The position numbers and the translations under genes are program-made. 64,000 nucleotides of DNA from the NCBI GenBank assembly GCA_003996215.1, contig QJPP01001783.1, positions 703,959 to 767,958 on the forward strand, read 5' to 3'. This DNA comes from Jaltomata sinuosa. Its lineage: Eukaryota > Streptophyta > Magnoliopsida > Solanales > Solanaceae. The first letter of the stretch is position 1. Every line of letters starts with the position of its first letter. Shown here piece after piece: positions 12,775 to 23,679 of this stretch. Below the pieces are notes generated by a model that was not told the DNA's origin, ran no database searches, and was given only the letters and a program-made list of their open reading frames with translations.

Positions 12775-12892
12775 TATAACACCTCGTATTCTAAACCAAC
12801 ACTTAAGCAACACTTATAAAGATATTTCAGATGGTTCCAAAATTTATGGTCACTACTACAGACTGTAGTTCTAAAGAACGGTTCGTAGAGTG
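12775..12892 (+). repeat. Start of the 3' LTR of element B
   Basis: 118 bases beginning TATAACACCTCGTATT after the polypurine tract, including a CTACAGACTGTAG inverted motif like those in the LTRs of A and G. Broken off by copia LTR C. The rest of this LTR is not found on the far side of C, so part was lost. Confidence 0.65.
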
Positions 12893-13785
12893 TGAAAGTC
12901 AAGAGGGGGGTTGAATTGAAAATTTCTTACCACCAAATCTATCGTGGCTATGCACTAGTCGACTGACCTACAAGTTAGTTTAGCAAACAGAATAGAATAA
13001 AGTGTAAAACTGAAAGTAAAGAATAACACTATTTTATACTAGTTCAGATCACTGATGTTGTGCCTATTCCAGTCCCCTTGGGTTTCAAGGGTTTCCTTTA
13101 GAGCTTCTTGAATGTATAAGTTTACAAATGATCTTTCCTTGACAATCTAAAAAAAATTCTTCGATTCTTGTAATGACACATCCTCTACCTATATAACTAG
13201 TACTAACTTTTTTCTTTTTCTTATTGATTACAATTATAGACTCGAAGGAGTACAAAGTATTGTGAAAAATAAAAGCTAGACAGTGATCTTGTTCAAGAGA
13301 AGTTGCATGACTTCTTCTTTCAGACTCGTAGTGCTCTTAAAAAGAAAAACCCAAGGGATTTATGTTCAATCAAGGATTTACTTTTGTTCCTTAATTGAGT
13401 GTATTTACTCAATCACGTTCGTATCAGATACATTCGTGATTCTTTTTCCTTTTGTGATCGTGGTAATCTTTCTTGTGAAGATGCTTGATTTTCTTTCCTT
13501 GTAATCTTGAAATCTTCTTGTGATTAGTGTAACTCAATCACGGCTTGCAATCTATTGGATCTCTCTAATTTATTTTCCTTGTAGTCTTGAAATCTTCTTG
13601 TGATTAGTAAGGCTCAATCACATCTTGAAGAATCTGCTGGATCTTATCTTCCTTGATTCAGGGATATCATTCTCATAATTTGTGATATTTTCCTTGAATC
13701 ATGGAGTGTTCTATAATTGCTTGATCTTCTTGCCTTTGTGTCCTTTTTCTTATGATTCCTGGTGCTCGTTATTTCTTTATAGGAG
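12893..13785 (-). mobile_element. Ty1/copia LTR fragment C
   Basis: Starts TGAAAGTCAAGAGGGGGG, the reverse complement of a Sirevirus-like LTR end; compare the plus-strand LTR of J ending at 42160 (..CATCCTCCCTTTTGAGTTTCA). The following text (mentions of GACTGACCTACAAGT, CCCCTTGGGTTTCAAGGGTTTCC) has reverse-complement counterparts in J's LTR at 41960-42100. A near-direct repeat of about 95 bases sits at 13490-13650 (TTTTCCTTGTARTCTTGAAATCTTCTTGTGATTAGT). The far end, where the LTR should start, is lost at the junction with D. The ORF at 13283-13504 is not a recognised protein. Confidence 0.7.
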
Positions 13786-14167
13786 GTGTATTCCTGTCAC
13801 TAATGTCCTTCCATTAGGTTATCCAGAAATAAGGCACATTCTTGAGCTGGTAGAAAGCTAGCTCGACACTCTCTGCTCCAGTCACCTGCATAAACTCATG
13901 AATTTTCTTCACCTCATCAATAAATTTCTATGGGTCTTCACAAACCTTTGATCCCAAGAACTCTGGCGGATTCATACGGATGAAATCTCTAACTTTTGCG
14001 GCAGCTGACCCACTATTTGGGTTAGCAGGAATGGATGCCTGCCGATTTGCCGGAGACTTCATAGCTTGTGCCAACATCTAGATGGCCTTTCTGAATTCAG
14101 CGTTTATGACCTCGTGGTCTAGAACTAGAGGATTAGCATAGCGAGCATTCTTTCTGCAAGGAGACAT
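13786..14167 (-). pseudogene. gag N-terminal part of element D
   Basis: Capsid protein start, minus strand, ATG at 14165-14167. The reading frame carries the gag hallmarks VINAEFRKAI and DFIRMNPPEF and the ESVELA(F)YQLK stretch, matching the gag of G (HAEFRAAF, DFTRMNPPEF, ESVHLAAY). Two in-frame TAG codons are visible: after EFRKAI and after the CEDP segment. The coding match fades at about 13786, where copia LTR sequence begins, so most of gag and the zinc knuckle are missing. The left boundary is approximate. Confidence 0.75.
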
Positions 14168-14362
14168 GATCTGAAATGCATAGAACACGAATTAGAGAGA
14201 CAAATAGAGTTATACTCTATCACACAATATTGAACATAAAAGAAGTGGAGTCCCTTAAAATTCCTCGTAGCCTCCCTCTCATAAGTGTGGCGTGCTTCAC
14301 ACCCATAAAAAGGACTCTACTTAACGCAATTTTAAGACACCCTAGGACACCTTAAACCTGAT

Positions 14363-14374
14363 GCTCTGATACCA
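14363..14374 (-). other. Primer binding site of element D
   Basis: GCTCTGATACCA on the plus strand is TGGTATCAGAGC on the element strand, a tRNA-Met-type primer site between leader and LTR. Confidence 0.8.
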
Positions 14375-15781
14375 AGATTATCACGCCCCGAGCCTACACC
14401 CTGGATGTAACACAGTACTTAGAGCCATATGTTACCCCAAACTAACCCATGAAATGTCATACACGAAGCATTATAGATAATAAATACTGAGCGGAAGCTA
14501 AACTAACATAAATAAATAAGTGGTGTAACAACTTGAATAAGTTTTGAAATAAAACTTAGTCTAAACAATAGTACTAGACTAAAACAAGTTGAAATGTCTG
14601 ACTCTATGTATGAAAGCCTCTAATACTGATGAGCTACTAGGAAAATTCCCCAGCAAGCTCCAAATACTGAAAACTAAAAGTAAAATAAAGAAAGCATAAT
14701 AAAAGTCCATCCTTGGATGATAAGGAATCATTATTGATAGTCGATGAGGTGGCACTGAATTGTACTAGTCTCGATGTTGAGACTGCATTCTTGAACCTGC
14801 ATCATGATAGGATGCAGTACAAAGAGTATGCGATTAGTACTTTGAATATACTGAGCATAAGGTATATGCAAGCTAAAATATAACTAAACATGCAAAAATA
14901 ATGATAAATTGTTAAAGATGCAATTGAATCTGTAATACAATGGACCAAGCATAAGATGCATGAAATTTTAAATGCAAAAATATTCTAAAAAGACATAATG
15001 GAAATAGTAAACTTGAACTAATGTCCAAGTACATCTCTACTGAGTTGAATACTATGGGAGAGTCTGTTAATCGACATAAACCACATAAGCTAAACTTGGA
15101 GACTGATATATACGCCTCATCGAGAGGACCCAATATACCTTTCCAGGGTATAAAAGAATAACTGGCATGATCACTAATCTGAGGCCCAACTGAGGGGCTA
15201 AGAAGACTTATGGTAGCATGTAGTTCTGGGACATTGGGTAAAATTGAGACCCTAGTCCAACTCAGTGCTAAGTACTACTCCCAAACTGAATACTGATAGC
15301 TCATTTGAAACTAATGTTTTGAAAGCTGGATCAGAACATAACTAGTCTAAAACTATTTCTGAAAAAGTTGTAGACTGAAAATTTACTAAGTTCTATTTAA
15401 AACTGAATGCTAATACCCTAATCTGAATTCTGAAGAAAAGACAATTCATGTGAAAATACTACAATTTCAGGCTAAATTCTTGTCTTCTCAAATCCTTATA
15501 AAAGTCCATGCAAATTATTGAAACTATGATATAAATCATTTAAAACAAGATATAAACCATGGAGTAATCATTTAAACTAGGTTCTATAAAAATCTGCATG
15601 ATAGGGTAAGAACCCTAGTTTAATAAAATCATAAAATTAATATAGAAGTCTGAGGTTTTGGGCATAAGGGAAAACTAAATCCTTATTGAATACCCACATA
15701 CTTGTAGCCTGAAGAAATTTTGAATTTTCTTGAAGTTTTAGAGCATTGGAGAAGAAGCCCTAGGTTTGGTGGAGAGAAGAC

Positions 15782-16929
15782 CACTTTTTTTCTTTCTTTT
15801 TTTAATTAACGGATTGTTCTTTTATTAATCAAAAAGTGAATCATTACAAAACCAGGTAGAAGCTGATCACATACCTCCTCTTAATCCTACCAGTAGTCTA
15901 CTCTAGCCAAAGGAAAAACAATTAGAAAACTAGACTAGCCAAGAAAAATAAAAATAAAACACAGAACCAGCAACACCTAAGGATAATTATTCAGCATATT
16001 CAACATGTTCTGCAAAGATGCAGTGTGCCTTCCTTGGATGTGCAGGTGCATAGCAATGTCCTTAAAGGTTATTGTAACTTCTACTTGTACCTTCTTGAAT
16101 CTCAAAGTATTCCTATATCGCTAGATGTTGTAAAAAACCATTGCAAAAACACTGCAAACAGCTTCAGCATGTGTTGTTCTCTTCTTTGCTATGGTACAGA
16201 CCTAGTCTAGTTCTTGTTACCATGAACCAATACTTCTATGAATACCCAACCAAGTCAGGAATCTTGACCATACCTGAGTTCTATAAGTACACCTAAAGAT
16301 TAAGTGCTCATAGGTCTCTACTTCTTGGTCACAGAAAATGCAGTTTACTGGCACCTGAATGCTAATCTTCTGAAGCCTGTCCACTATGGCTAATCTTTGC
16401 TGGACTGCAAGCCACAAGTTAAACTTGAATCTTGGATGCACCACTCTACGGAGAGTGAGAATTTTCCAAGAAGCTTTAGGTATTTGGGGTTGCATAGCTA
16501 TATAGGCCTTCTGGATCCTGAACTTATCACCCTTCACCATTGCTTCCAAGGTCTGTTGGATAGAGCCTTGGAAGAACTGTTGTGCCATTAGACTTTTCCT
16601 TCTTACTCGGAGATCAAATTGAAAGTCGGCTGAATGTGATAAAAGGTTATATGCTTAACACTAATTCCGCGATAAAAGAGCTTTGTTTCCAAACAGATTT
16701 GTCCATCAGCTATCAATAATCTTTTTCACAACCCAAGCTGCAGACATAGGTATGAACATCAACTCCAAACTACTATGCTTGATATAAAATCAGTGTACCC
16801 ACCTAATCCACAGAACATCTTTATTCATAGAAATGGCCCATAGGTGTTTTAGTATAGAAACTTTATTCCATAGCTTGAGATCAACTTTATTCCAAGATAC
16901 AACTATTCTGCTATCTCACTTTTTTCTTT
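15782..16929 (-). mobile_element. 5'-truncated LINE inserted in the D LTR
   Basis: Non-LTR retrotransposon fragment on the minus strand, flanked by near-identical direct repeats (CAC T7 CTTT at 15782-15795 and CAC T6 CTTT at 16917-16929), as expected for target-primed insertion. A short T run (poly-A tail on the element strand) follows the left repeat. It keeps only the C-terminal end of the second ORF. The size of about 1.1 kb is typical of 5' truncation. Confidence 0.8.
16000..16840 (-). pseudogene. LINE ORF2 C-terminus with zinc-binding RT domain
   Basis: The open piece at 16217-16588 (minus) carries a zf-RVT-type domain found at the end of plant LINE reverse transcriptases: a W-rich/aromatic stretch, PKASWKILTLRR, FKFNLWLAVQQRL, then a CxxC...H....C motif (CIFC, EHLIFRC) and a Trp-rich tail. 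Upstream on the minus strand (about 16840-16589) the frame still reads WIRWVH and AAWVVKKI-like text, with stops. Downstream to about 16000 it resembles the usual LINE end (RYRNTLRF, AMHLHIQGR), after a stop at 16217. RT catalytic parts are missing. Confidence 0.75.
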
Positions 16930-17204
16930 ATTTGTGTCTTTGGATTGCTAATTGTGAGAATAAGGGGAGTTTAGTCGTATCTTCCCTTTAGTACCAACTA
17001 AAAGAGGCTAAAATGATTTAACTTATGATTTAAAATAATAGGAAAACTCCAAAATACCCCTGAGAAAAAAACTGAGAAACTGCTGAAATTTTCAAAATAG
17101 GGTTCCACGGCCGAGAACCATGGCCCCTGGACCTGGTTCATGATTCTCGTTGATTTTGTCAGTCTACAGGCCTAATTTCCATGGTGACAAACCAGGTCCC
17201 GTGG

Positions 17205-17335
17205 ATTTTTCCACGATCCATGGACCCGGTCGTGGATCTCAGGCCAAAGTGTCAAGCCTCTATTCTGGTTCCACGATCCATGGACCGGTCGTGGATCTCA
17301 GGCCAAAGTGTCAAGCCTCTGTTTCGGTTCCACGG
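17205..17335 (+). repeat. Two tandem ~60-bp copies in the D LTR
   Basis: TTCCACGATCCATGGACC(C)GGTCGTGGATCTCAGGCC... occurs twice in a row with very few differences, followed by a third, more diverged copy (to about 17400). Each unit contains CCACGATCCATGG...GGTCGTGG, able to fold as a hairpin. Confidence 0.8.
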
Positions 17336-17702
17336 TTGGAGACCACGGGCCATGGTCTGTTCCATGGTCCATAGACCCTGGCCGTTGATCTCAGGCCCTT
17401 TTTCTGATCCAAGGGTTTGTTTCCATGATTGGAGACCACAGTATGTAGTCTTTTCAATGGTCTGTGTAACTCTTTCGTGGTCCCTGTCTGTCATTTTTGA
17501 CAGACATACTCTTTCCGATAAAACATTAATAACTTTTTACTCTAAACTCTGATTAACACAAGGTCAACAGCGTTAGAAAGAAGATTTGAAAATCTTTAAC
17601 TTGGTAGGTACTATACCACCTAACTCTTGATATACTGGAAGGAATGATTGTTTGAAACTTACCCTAGTTGAGTTTTAACTTAGAAACTTTCAGGGTGTTA
17701 CA

Positions 17703-19525
17703 CATTCTCACGTATGTTAACTCTTATTTCTCAATTAAAGTGCTTAGGTCTTTTGGATCAAATTAAAGGTCAATAAAAAGAAAAATATTAAGCCTAATAT
17801 GTGGCTACCAAAGAATAGGCTAAAGGTTCAAAGGGACTAACTAGGATCATTCATTGTGGTAGGTAAAGCAGCGGATAAAAACAAGGCTAATCGAAGAAAC
17901 GCCTATATCATCTCTTAAACTCAACATTCTTCATTTCATTTTGCAAACACACTGGAAATGTTCTAGACATCAATATGAATATATGGAATAGCAACAACCA
18001 CCTAACACACAGAGCACATGTTCAACTCAAGAAGGATCCATATAGACTCTCAATCAAGCCAAGCATAAGAGTTCAAATTTTACGCTAAAACACAAGAGTA
18101 AAGTTAAAAATCCTAGGTGTCTCAAAAGAATTCATTTTCTTTTCACAACATGCTTTTAAGTTCAAAGCACAACTTGCATTATTCAGTCAATTATAATATT
18201 TAACGAGAGCACCTAGCATTCAATTGATCCTAAAGACTCTTCCTAAATATAAAACAAAAACTACTCTAAAAATAAAAAAAATGATGGTCGGTTCAAAGGG
18301 TTTCCCCTCAGAAAAGAACCAAAAAGAAAAACTAAGAGGTGGGGAAAGTATTCTACTAAAAGCTAACAAAACTATTCTACACTAAGGAACAAAATATTTT
18401 TTTTTTTTGTGTTTTTAGACTTTTTCAAAATTTCTTTTTTTATTTTCAAATTTTCTCATATAAAGCAATCAACTAAAAATAATTAAAGAAACTCTAAATC
18501 CTATAGCATACTTCACCCTTAACAATAATCTATGATTGGAAGATATCTCACCCCACTCTTAATGTCTTGCTTTGTACCTAAAGCATAAAATAAGGTAAAA
18601 TAGAGGGTAAAGAATACTCCCTTAGGCCCTCTATGCCCTAGCTAATAACATGTCTTTCTTAAATTCATCAAGGTGTGGATAACCTCACACTTACTTTCCA
18701 TCCATGCTACTTAGGTCTCAAATTCAGGTATTCAAACTTTCTCAAATCTGCACATCAGATTCAAAAACAAATGTGACACCACAAATAAAATTTAAAAATA
18801 AAAATAAAAACTACCTCTATTATAACTTGGTTGCCTCCCAAGAAGCACCTAATTTACTATTGCAACACGAACCAACTCATAACTCAACTAAGTTTTCTCA
18901 ATCTCTTCCTCCCCTATGATTCAAGTTTCTTCTTTTCTTTACTCTAGGAGGATCACCATCATCATTCACACTTCTATTTGTCTTCATATCCCTTTTGGGT
19001 CACTATCAATACACTTTATTACATGCTCATATTTTCTAAATAATTTGAAGAATTATTTTTGGTGTACCTCAGACAATTCAATATTAGTCTTTAACTCTTC
19101 AACATTTTTGGGCCCACACTCTTCCATCCCACACTTATTTTTACCACCTTTGTGATCATGCATAAGTATCTATAGTGTGACAATATAGATAGTGACTTGT
19201 ACACTTTGTACTTTATCTCCTCATCTCTAGGTCTCCCTTCCTTATATCAATTAGTGCTCCACCAGTAGCAAGGAATGGGCATCCTAATATAAATGATACC
19301 TGATTATCTTCATTAAATTCCAAAACAATAATGTCAGCAGGAATCACAAATTTACCTAACTTGAGGAGCACATCTTGAATTATTCCCTCTGGTTGAACAG
19401 GGGAATGGTCTGCCAACTGTAGAGTGATGGTGGTTGGGTGTGGTTCCCTAAACCAAGTTTTTGAAATAAGGATAAGGGCATCAAGTTGATACTTGCCCCA
19501 AGATCCCACAATGCATATTTATCCT
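17703..19525 (-). mobile_element. Athila/Tat-like Ty3 fragment F
   Basis: Assigned from the protease at its right end (minus strand) and a 'ggttgcctcccaagaagcacctaatttac' passage near 18830, familiar from internal non-coding parts of plant Athila/Tat-type elements (from memory, not searched). The rest (17703-19200) is AT-rich and non-coding; open frames at 18704-18919 and 18916-19155 have no recognisable domain. Cut on the right by insertion of G, and on the left by D. Confidence 0.5.
19213..19525 (-). pseudogene. Retropepsin-like protease fragment of F
   Basis: Minus-strand aspartic protease of a non-chromovirus Ty3 element. The active-site segment DLGASINLMPLS is read close to the right edge (about 19465-19503). 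After a frameshift near 19446 the frame 19213-19509 continues with TTITLQLADHS, PEGIIQDVLLKLGKFVIPADIIVL and ILGCPFLATGGALIDI, the typical protease body and flap of this group. The N-terminal part is removed by element G's insertion at 19526. Not functional. Confidence 0.75.
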
Positions 19526-21659
19526 TGTAACACCCCAGGATGTGAACCAGCTACTGGATTGTACTGAGCAGAAAAATTTACGAAAAATTTAAGTTTTCAA
19601 GAACCACGGATAGGACCACGGACCATAGTTTAGAACCACAGTTCATTCTGTCACTCGTGGTTCCCCTAAATCAGAAGACCATCAGTTCAGGGCCTAGCAA
19701 CCATGAGTCATACGATGAACCGTCGTTCAGAACCACGGTCCGTCCTGTGGACTCGTGGAATCAGAATATCAAAGGCCCCTTAGTCCTTGTCCCAGTAACC
19801 ACGAGTCAGACTACGGACCGTACTTCAGAGCCATGGTCCTTCCTTTGGCTAGTGGAGTCCTCAGACCAGAGGACCCTCAATTAAAGTCCTAGGAACCACA
19901 AGTCACACGATAAACCGTCGTTCAGAACCACGGTATGTCTTATGAAGTCATGGTTTCCTCATATTAGAGAACCCTCAAAACTCATGGGCAGGACCACAAT
20001 TCAGTTGACGGTCTATCATCCAAGACTTCGGTCCTTCAACCAAGTCATGGTACCTGAGTCATAATTTTTAACAGATTTTTTTAAAAATTCACAAGGGTAT
20101 TCTGGACTTTTCCTATCTCCTTTAAAGCCTAAGCTACATCGTTTAGCTTATTCTAAGCCTAGTAAATTAGTCAAAAACTACCTAAATACCCTATTCTCCA
20201 ATAATCCTCAGATACTTAGAAAGAACATGAGAAAAGAGGTGACAATTTCTCTCTAGAACAATCAGAAGGTTGCTTCAAGCTCAGGCCCAAAAATCCAAGG
20301 GATTTCTCCATAGATTCTTCTGCAGGTATGTGGAATTTCATCATTAGGTTCCTTCCACCCATTGAGTACCTAGATTCAGTTCAGTTCTTCAGTTCTCGAT
20401 GAATTATTCAGACCTAGGGTTTCTAAATCTTAGGGATTCATTGCAATTCAGATGCTATAGCTTATGTGATATTAATTATATGTTTCTTGGAGGATTAGCA
20501 TAGTCACATGTACAAGATTTAGAAACCCTAGCTTGTGTTAATTCCAGTACTCATAAATTATACGTTCTAGGAAGATAATTCAAGCAGTCATGCTTCAAAA
20601 CTAGAATGACATTAGTTTCAGTATATGTATGTTGCATTCTTAGATGATTATCAGCATTTGAGCTATTCAATATTTCAGCTTGCATTTCATTGCTTGTATT
20701 CAGTTGGGAGTAGACTTATTACCGACCGGATGAATGGATGAAGGCTTGGCTATCAAATTAGTCTGAGACCTTTAGTAGAAGTCCCTATGTCCCATAACTA
20801 TGGTGCCATCGTAGGTATAAAGGGATCAGCTATAAGATTAGGTTAGTCGCCCTTTTCCCTTGTGGACATCAGCTTAGTGGATGCACGTCAGATTTGTTCG
20901 TACCCTTGGCAAGGTAAGAACACCCTTCCATCAAGGGTTACAGGTTGGCCTCATAGTTAGCTCAGGTTGGAGCATATCGGTTAATAGTATCTCCCATATT
21001 CAGACTCATATTGCATTGACCTTGTATTCAGTTATTCAGTTCAGCATGCTATATATTCATGTTAGTTACTTGGTCACTGCTTTCAGCTTATCTTTAATTT
21101 TATGCTTCAGTATGTATTTTCGTGTTCAGTCTTTATGTTGTTCAGCTTAGCACATATCCCACATGCTCATTAAACTCGAAGTACTGACATATACTTTGTG
21201 CTACATCATTGTATGATGTAGGTTCAAGCGCTCAGCATCCAAACCACGCTTAGCTTGACTTCCAGTCCTGACTCAACAGCTTTAGTGGTGAGTCCTCATA
21301 GTTCGAGGATGATAGCAATGCTTTTATCTTTAGTTTTATATTTTAGTTTCAGATTTATTAGAGTTAGTTGGGGACTTGTTCCAGTAACTCATACCAGTTA
21401 GAGGCTTTCAGAAATTGAACTAGGTTCAGCAATTAAGTTGTTAGTATCATTTTTTAGACTCATTCTACTTTTTCTTATATTTTATATTTAGACATGTTTG
21501 GGATTCTTTTCAATCTCAGATATTTAAATGCTTTCAGTTTTTTGCATAGTTCATATTTTATCAGAAATTATCTAGTTATGCCAGGCTGTGGGTTAGCTTG
21601 GGGTCACTTGTGACACTAAGTACCATGTTACGTCTAGGGGGTAGCCTCGGGGAATGACA
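19526..21659 (+). repeat. 5' LTR of element G
   Basis: 2.1 kb, TGTAACACCCC at the start and GGGGAATGACA at the end, followed by the primer binding site. The 19590-20060 portion has the dense CCACG/CGTGG inverted motifs. It aligns with 27313-27426 plus 36115-37686, the split 3' LTR. Confidence 0.9.
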
Positions 21660-21663
21660 AACT

Positions 21664-21675
21664 TGGTATCAGAGC
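21664..21675 (+). other. Primer binding site of element G
   Basis: TGGTATCAGAGC, four bases after the LTR end, complementary to the usual 3' end of plant initiator tRNA-Met. Confidence 0.85.
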
Positions 21676-21873
21676 ATAAGGTCAAGTGTCCTAGGGTGTT
21701 TGAAAGACGCATCAAGTAGAGTTTTCTTCATGGGTGTGAAGCGCGCCACACTTATGGGGAGAAGCTATGAGATATCATTAGGAAAACCTTCACCTCTATT
21801 TTTTCCAACTCGTGCTATAGAGTATGAACTCTATTTAATCTCCTTATAGCTCGTGCTCTTCGCATTACATAAA

Positions 21874-23063
21874 ATGCCTCCCAAAAGAGCCAAAGCAAGG
21901 AATCAGCAGTCACCAGCAGCTCCAGCACACCCTCTGAATAAGCAAGTCACTCACGCTGAATTCAGGGCTGCTTTCCAGGTGCTTGCTCAAGCCATGACCG
22001 CTCAGGTCAACCAGCAGGCTACGGCACCAGCTCCACCTCAGACTAACATTATTGCAGCTAGAATCTGAGACTTCACTCGGATGAACCCTCCAGAGTTTCA
22101 TGGGTCCAAGTCCAAAGACAATCCATAGGAATTTCTTGATGACATTCAAAAGGTAACGGTTATTATGGATGTCACTATGGTTGAGAGTGTACATTTAGCC
22201 GCCTACTAGTTGAAGGGAGTGGCTTATACTTGGTATCAACAGTGGAAGGAGTCACGTTGTGCTAATGCAGGTTCAGTGGATTAGAACCACTTTAAGACTG
22301 CCTTTTTGGACAGGTTTTTCCCACTTGAGCTCAGGGAAGCCAAGGTCCAAGAATTCATCAACTCAAAGCATAATGATATGAGTGTGAAGGAATATGCTCT
22401 CAAGTTCACTCAGTTTTCTAAGTATGCTCCGGCGATAGTAGCTGGCTCTAGGGCCTGTATGAGTAAGTTCGTATCTGGTGTGTCCGATGATGTGGTCAAA
22501 GAATTCAAGACTGCTATGTTGGTTAAGGAGATGGATATCTCTAGGTTAGTTACTTATGCTCATCAGATCGAGAAGGAGCAAATCAAAGAGAAGGGAAAAG
22601 ACAGTAAGAGAGCTAGGATAGGTGATGTCAGCTACTCTCAACAGAGGTCGAAAGGTGGTAACTTCTCTTAGTTCCACCAGAAATCTTCAGCTTTGGCCCC
22701 ATCCTCTGCTAGTGCTCTAGTGCCTAAGTCCAGGTGGGATAGGCAGAATAGGGCACCATGCTCTAAGTCCCAAGGTACAGTAACTAACGGGCGCACTCAT
22801 CCAGTTTATAGGAGGTGTGGGAGGAACCACCCAGGTGAGTATATGGCTGGCAGCGGGAATTGTTTTGGGTGTGGTAAGCCAGCCCACAGAATGAGGGATT
22901 TTCCAACAACTTCGCAGAAGGGCAAGGATGCTCGCACACAGAATCAGGCTAGTTCTACAGCAGCTCCAATAGGTCTCCCTACTCAGCAGGGTGCCTCATC
23001 CAGTACGGGTGGTGGTCAGCACCAAAACAGGAAGATTCGAGAGCAAAGTGAGAGGAAACCATA
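21874..23063 (+). pseudogene. gag of element G
   Basis: Capsid/nucleocapsid protein, start ATG at 21874-21876 (MPPKRAKAR...). All pieces stay in one reading frame, interrupted by five stops (22066, 22126, 22207, 22282, 22669). Visible parts: VTHAEFRAAFQVLAQAM, DFTRMNPPEFHGS, the conserved retrotransposon gag block FKTAFLDRFFPLELREAK to KFTQFSKYAP (about 22285-22440), and a C-terminal zinc knuckle CFGCGKPAHRMRDF (about 22861-22902) in which the last Cys is Phe. Codons match the CGA-to-TGA or CAG-to-TAG type of decay. The frame runs out at 23063 near foreign-looking sequence. Confidence 0.85.
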
Positions 23064-23065
23064 AA

Positions 23066-23620
23066 TATGGCATCCAAACCGTAGGATAGGATATGCCACG
23101 ACATTAGTGGCTTAGCTCTTCATGCTTCCCGCAGGCTTTTTTGCTAGCCGCTGCTTCATTTCGTATAGTGATAATTCTTTCTCTTTCTTAGCGCTCCGCC
23201 CCCCTTGTATAGTAAGGGCTACTTTGGTTGCGCGTCTTTCGTTTGTGATATAGCTACACCTAATTCCAGAACAGTTAATGAAAGAACTATAAATAAAGGA
23301 CCAAGATCCCCAATGAAATATAAAAGATCATTCATACATAACATAGTCCAAGCAAACCCAGTTAAAATCTTTACTAAACTATGACTGGTCGATGATTGGA
23401 ACAGAAAATAGAAGCACGACTGGGGTCCTGGTGGTCCAAGATAATCAAACCACCAATAACAGTAATGCAAGCATGAGACCTTTTGGTAGTACCGGTGAAC
23501 CAGATGGTCGTAGGCATCCACTTCATCATCTCAGTCTCTTTTTGTGCAAAGAGGTAGAAAAGATTCCGCCCTTTTAGTCTCAAGTAGTAGGAGCATAAAG
23601 TGCCTACTTGACGAGCAGGA
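23066..23620. other. Mitochondrial-looking insert between gag and pol of G
   Basis: About 550 bases that do not belong to the Ty3 reading frame: gag ends before it and the protease lead (RLYALQTRQD..) resumes after about 23620. On the minus strand it contains a 45-codon match to mitochondrial ATP synthase subunit a (see next entry). The neighbouring text (CTTCCCGCAGGCTTTTTTGC, CGCTCCGCCCCCCTTGTATAG) has the look of plant mitochondrial DNA to my eye. The 23384-23575 part is open in several frames but I do not recognise it. Edges are approximate. Could be a nuclear mitochondrial insertion (NUMT) into G. Confidence 0.55.
23249..23383 (-). pseudogene. atp6: atp6-like C-terminal fragment (mitochondrial ATPase subunit a)
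   Basis: Part of the minus-strand open frame 23219-23521. The segment HSLVKILTGFAWTMLCMNDL, then YFIGDLGPLFIVL and LELGVAI, corresponds to the conserved C-terminal transmembrane region of plant mitochondrial ATP6, the proton-channel subunit of F1Fo ATP synthase. The match starts sharply at HSLVK and ends sharply at ELGVAI; after that the frame reads SQTKDAQPK and stops, instead of the family's last helix. The residues before the match (from 23384) are not ATP6. So this is a small chimeric piece, not a gene. Identification is from memory of the family; no search was run. Confidence 0.65.
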
Positions 23621-23679
23621 GTAGCGATTGTATGCTCTTCAGACTCGACAGGACTAGGAGGATTCCTCTGATGTGGTCA

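Larger units (their letters stand above)
5565..12892 (+). mobile_element. Decayed Ty3/gypsy element B
   Basis: Old plus-strand Ty3 element. The right end of a 5' LTR (to 7002) is followed by a tRNA-Met-type primer binding site, a decayed gag region, two successive pol copies (about 7820-9560 and 9560-12540), a 3' untranslated spacer, a degenerate polypurine tract and the first 118 bases of the 3' LTR. The 3' LTR is then interrupted by copia LTR C at 12893. Almost every domain carries stops. The 3' spacer and LTR start reappear at 63805-64000. The left limit is set only by element A's LTR end; the true start of B is probably outside the window. Confidence 0.75.
13786..17702 (-). mobile_element. 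Ty3/gypsy fragment D (gag start and 5' LTR)
   Basis: Minus-strand Ty3 element cut off inside gag. Reading from the right: 5' LTR (17702 down to 14379, with a LINE inside), primer binding site, leader, gag start. The pol region and other LTR are missing, so its left side was deleted or replaced at the joint with copia fragment C. Its LTR start (TGTAACACCCTGAAA in the minus sense) and gag sequence place it near A and G. Confidence 0.8.
14379..17702 (-). repeat. 5' LTR of element D, split by a LINE
   Basis: Runs from TATCACGCCCCGAGCC next to the primer binding site to ..GGGTGTTACA at 17702. Without the LINE (about 15796-16929) it is about 2.2 kb, the size of the A and G LTRs. The portion 17100-17480 holds many CCACG/CGTGG motifs. 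Parts (TACTCCCAAACTGAATACTGATAGC near 15277; TATACCTTTCCAGGGTATA near 15135) are shared with the O LTRs at about 57100/56960 and 62250. Confidence 0.8.

Noticed and set aside
17150..17552. Overlapping open frames on both strands in the D LTR
   Set aside because: Produced by tandem 60-bp repeats in non-coding LTR; no domain.
21664..21675. TGGTATCAGAGC segments as possible tRNA genes
   Set aside because: They are 12-13-base primer binding sites next to LTR ends; no tRNA body or cloverleaf surrounds them.
23219..23521. The 100-codon minus-strand frame as a working atp6 gene
   Set aside because: Only about 45 codons match ATP6; the start, most membrane helices and the true end are absent.
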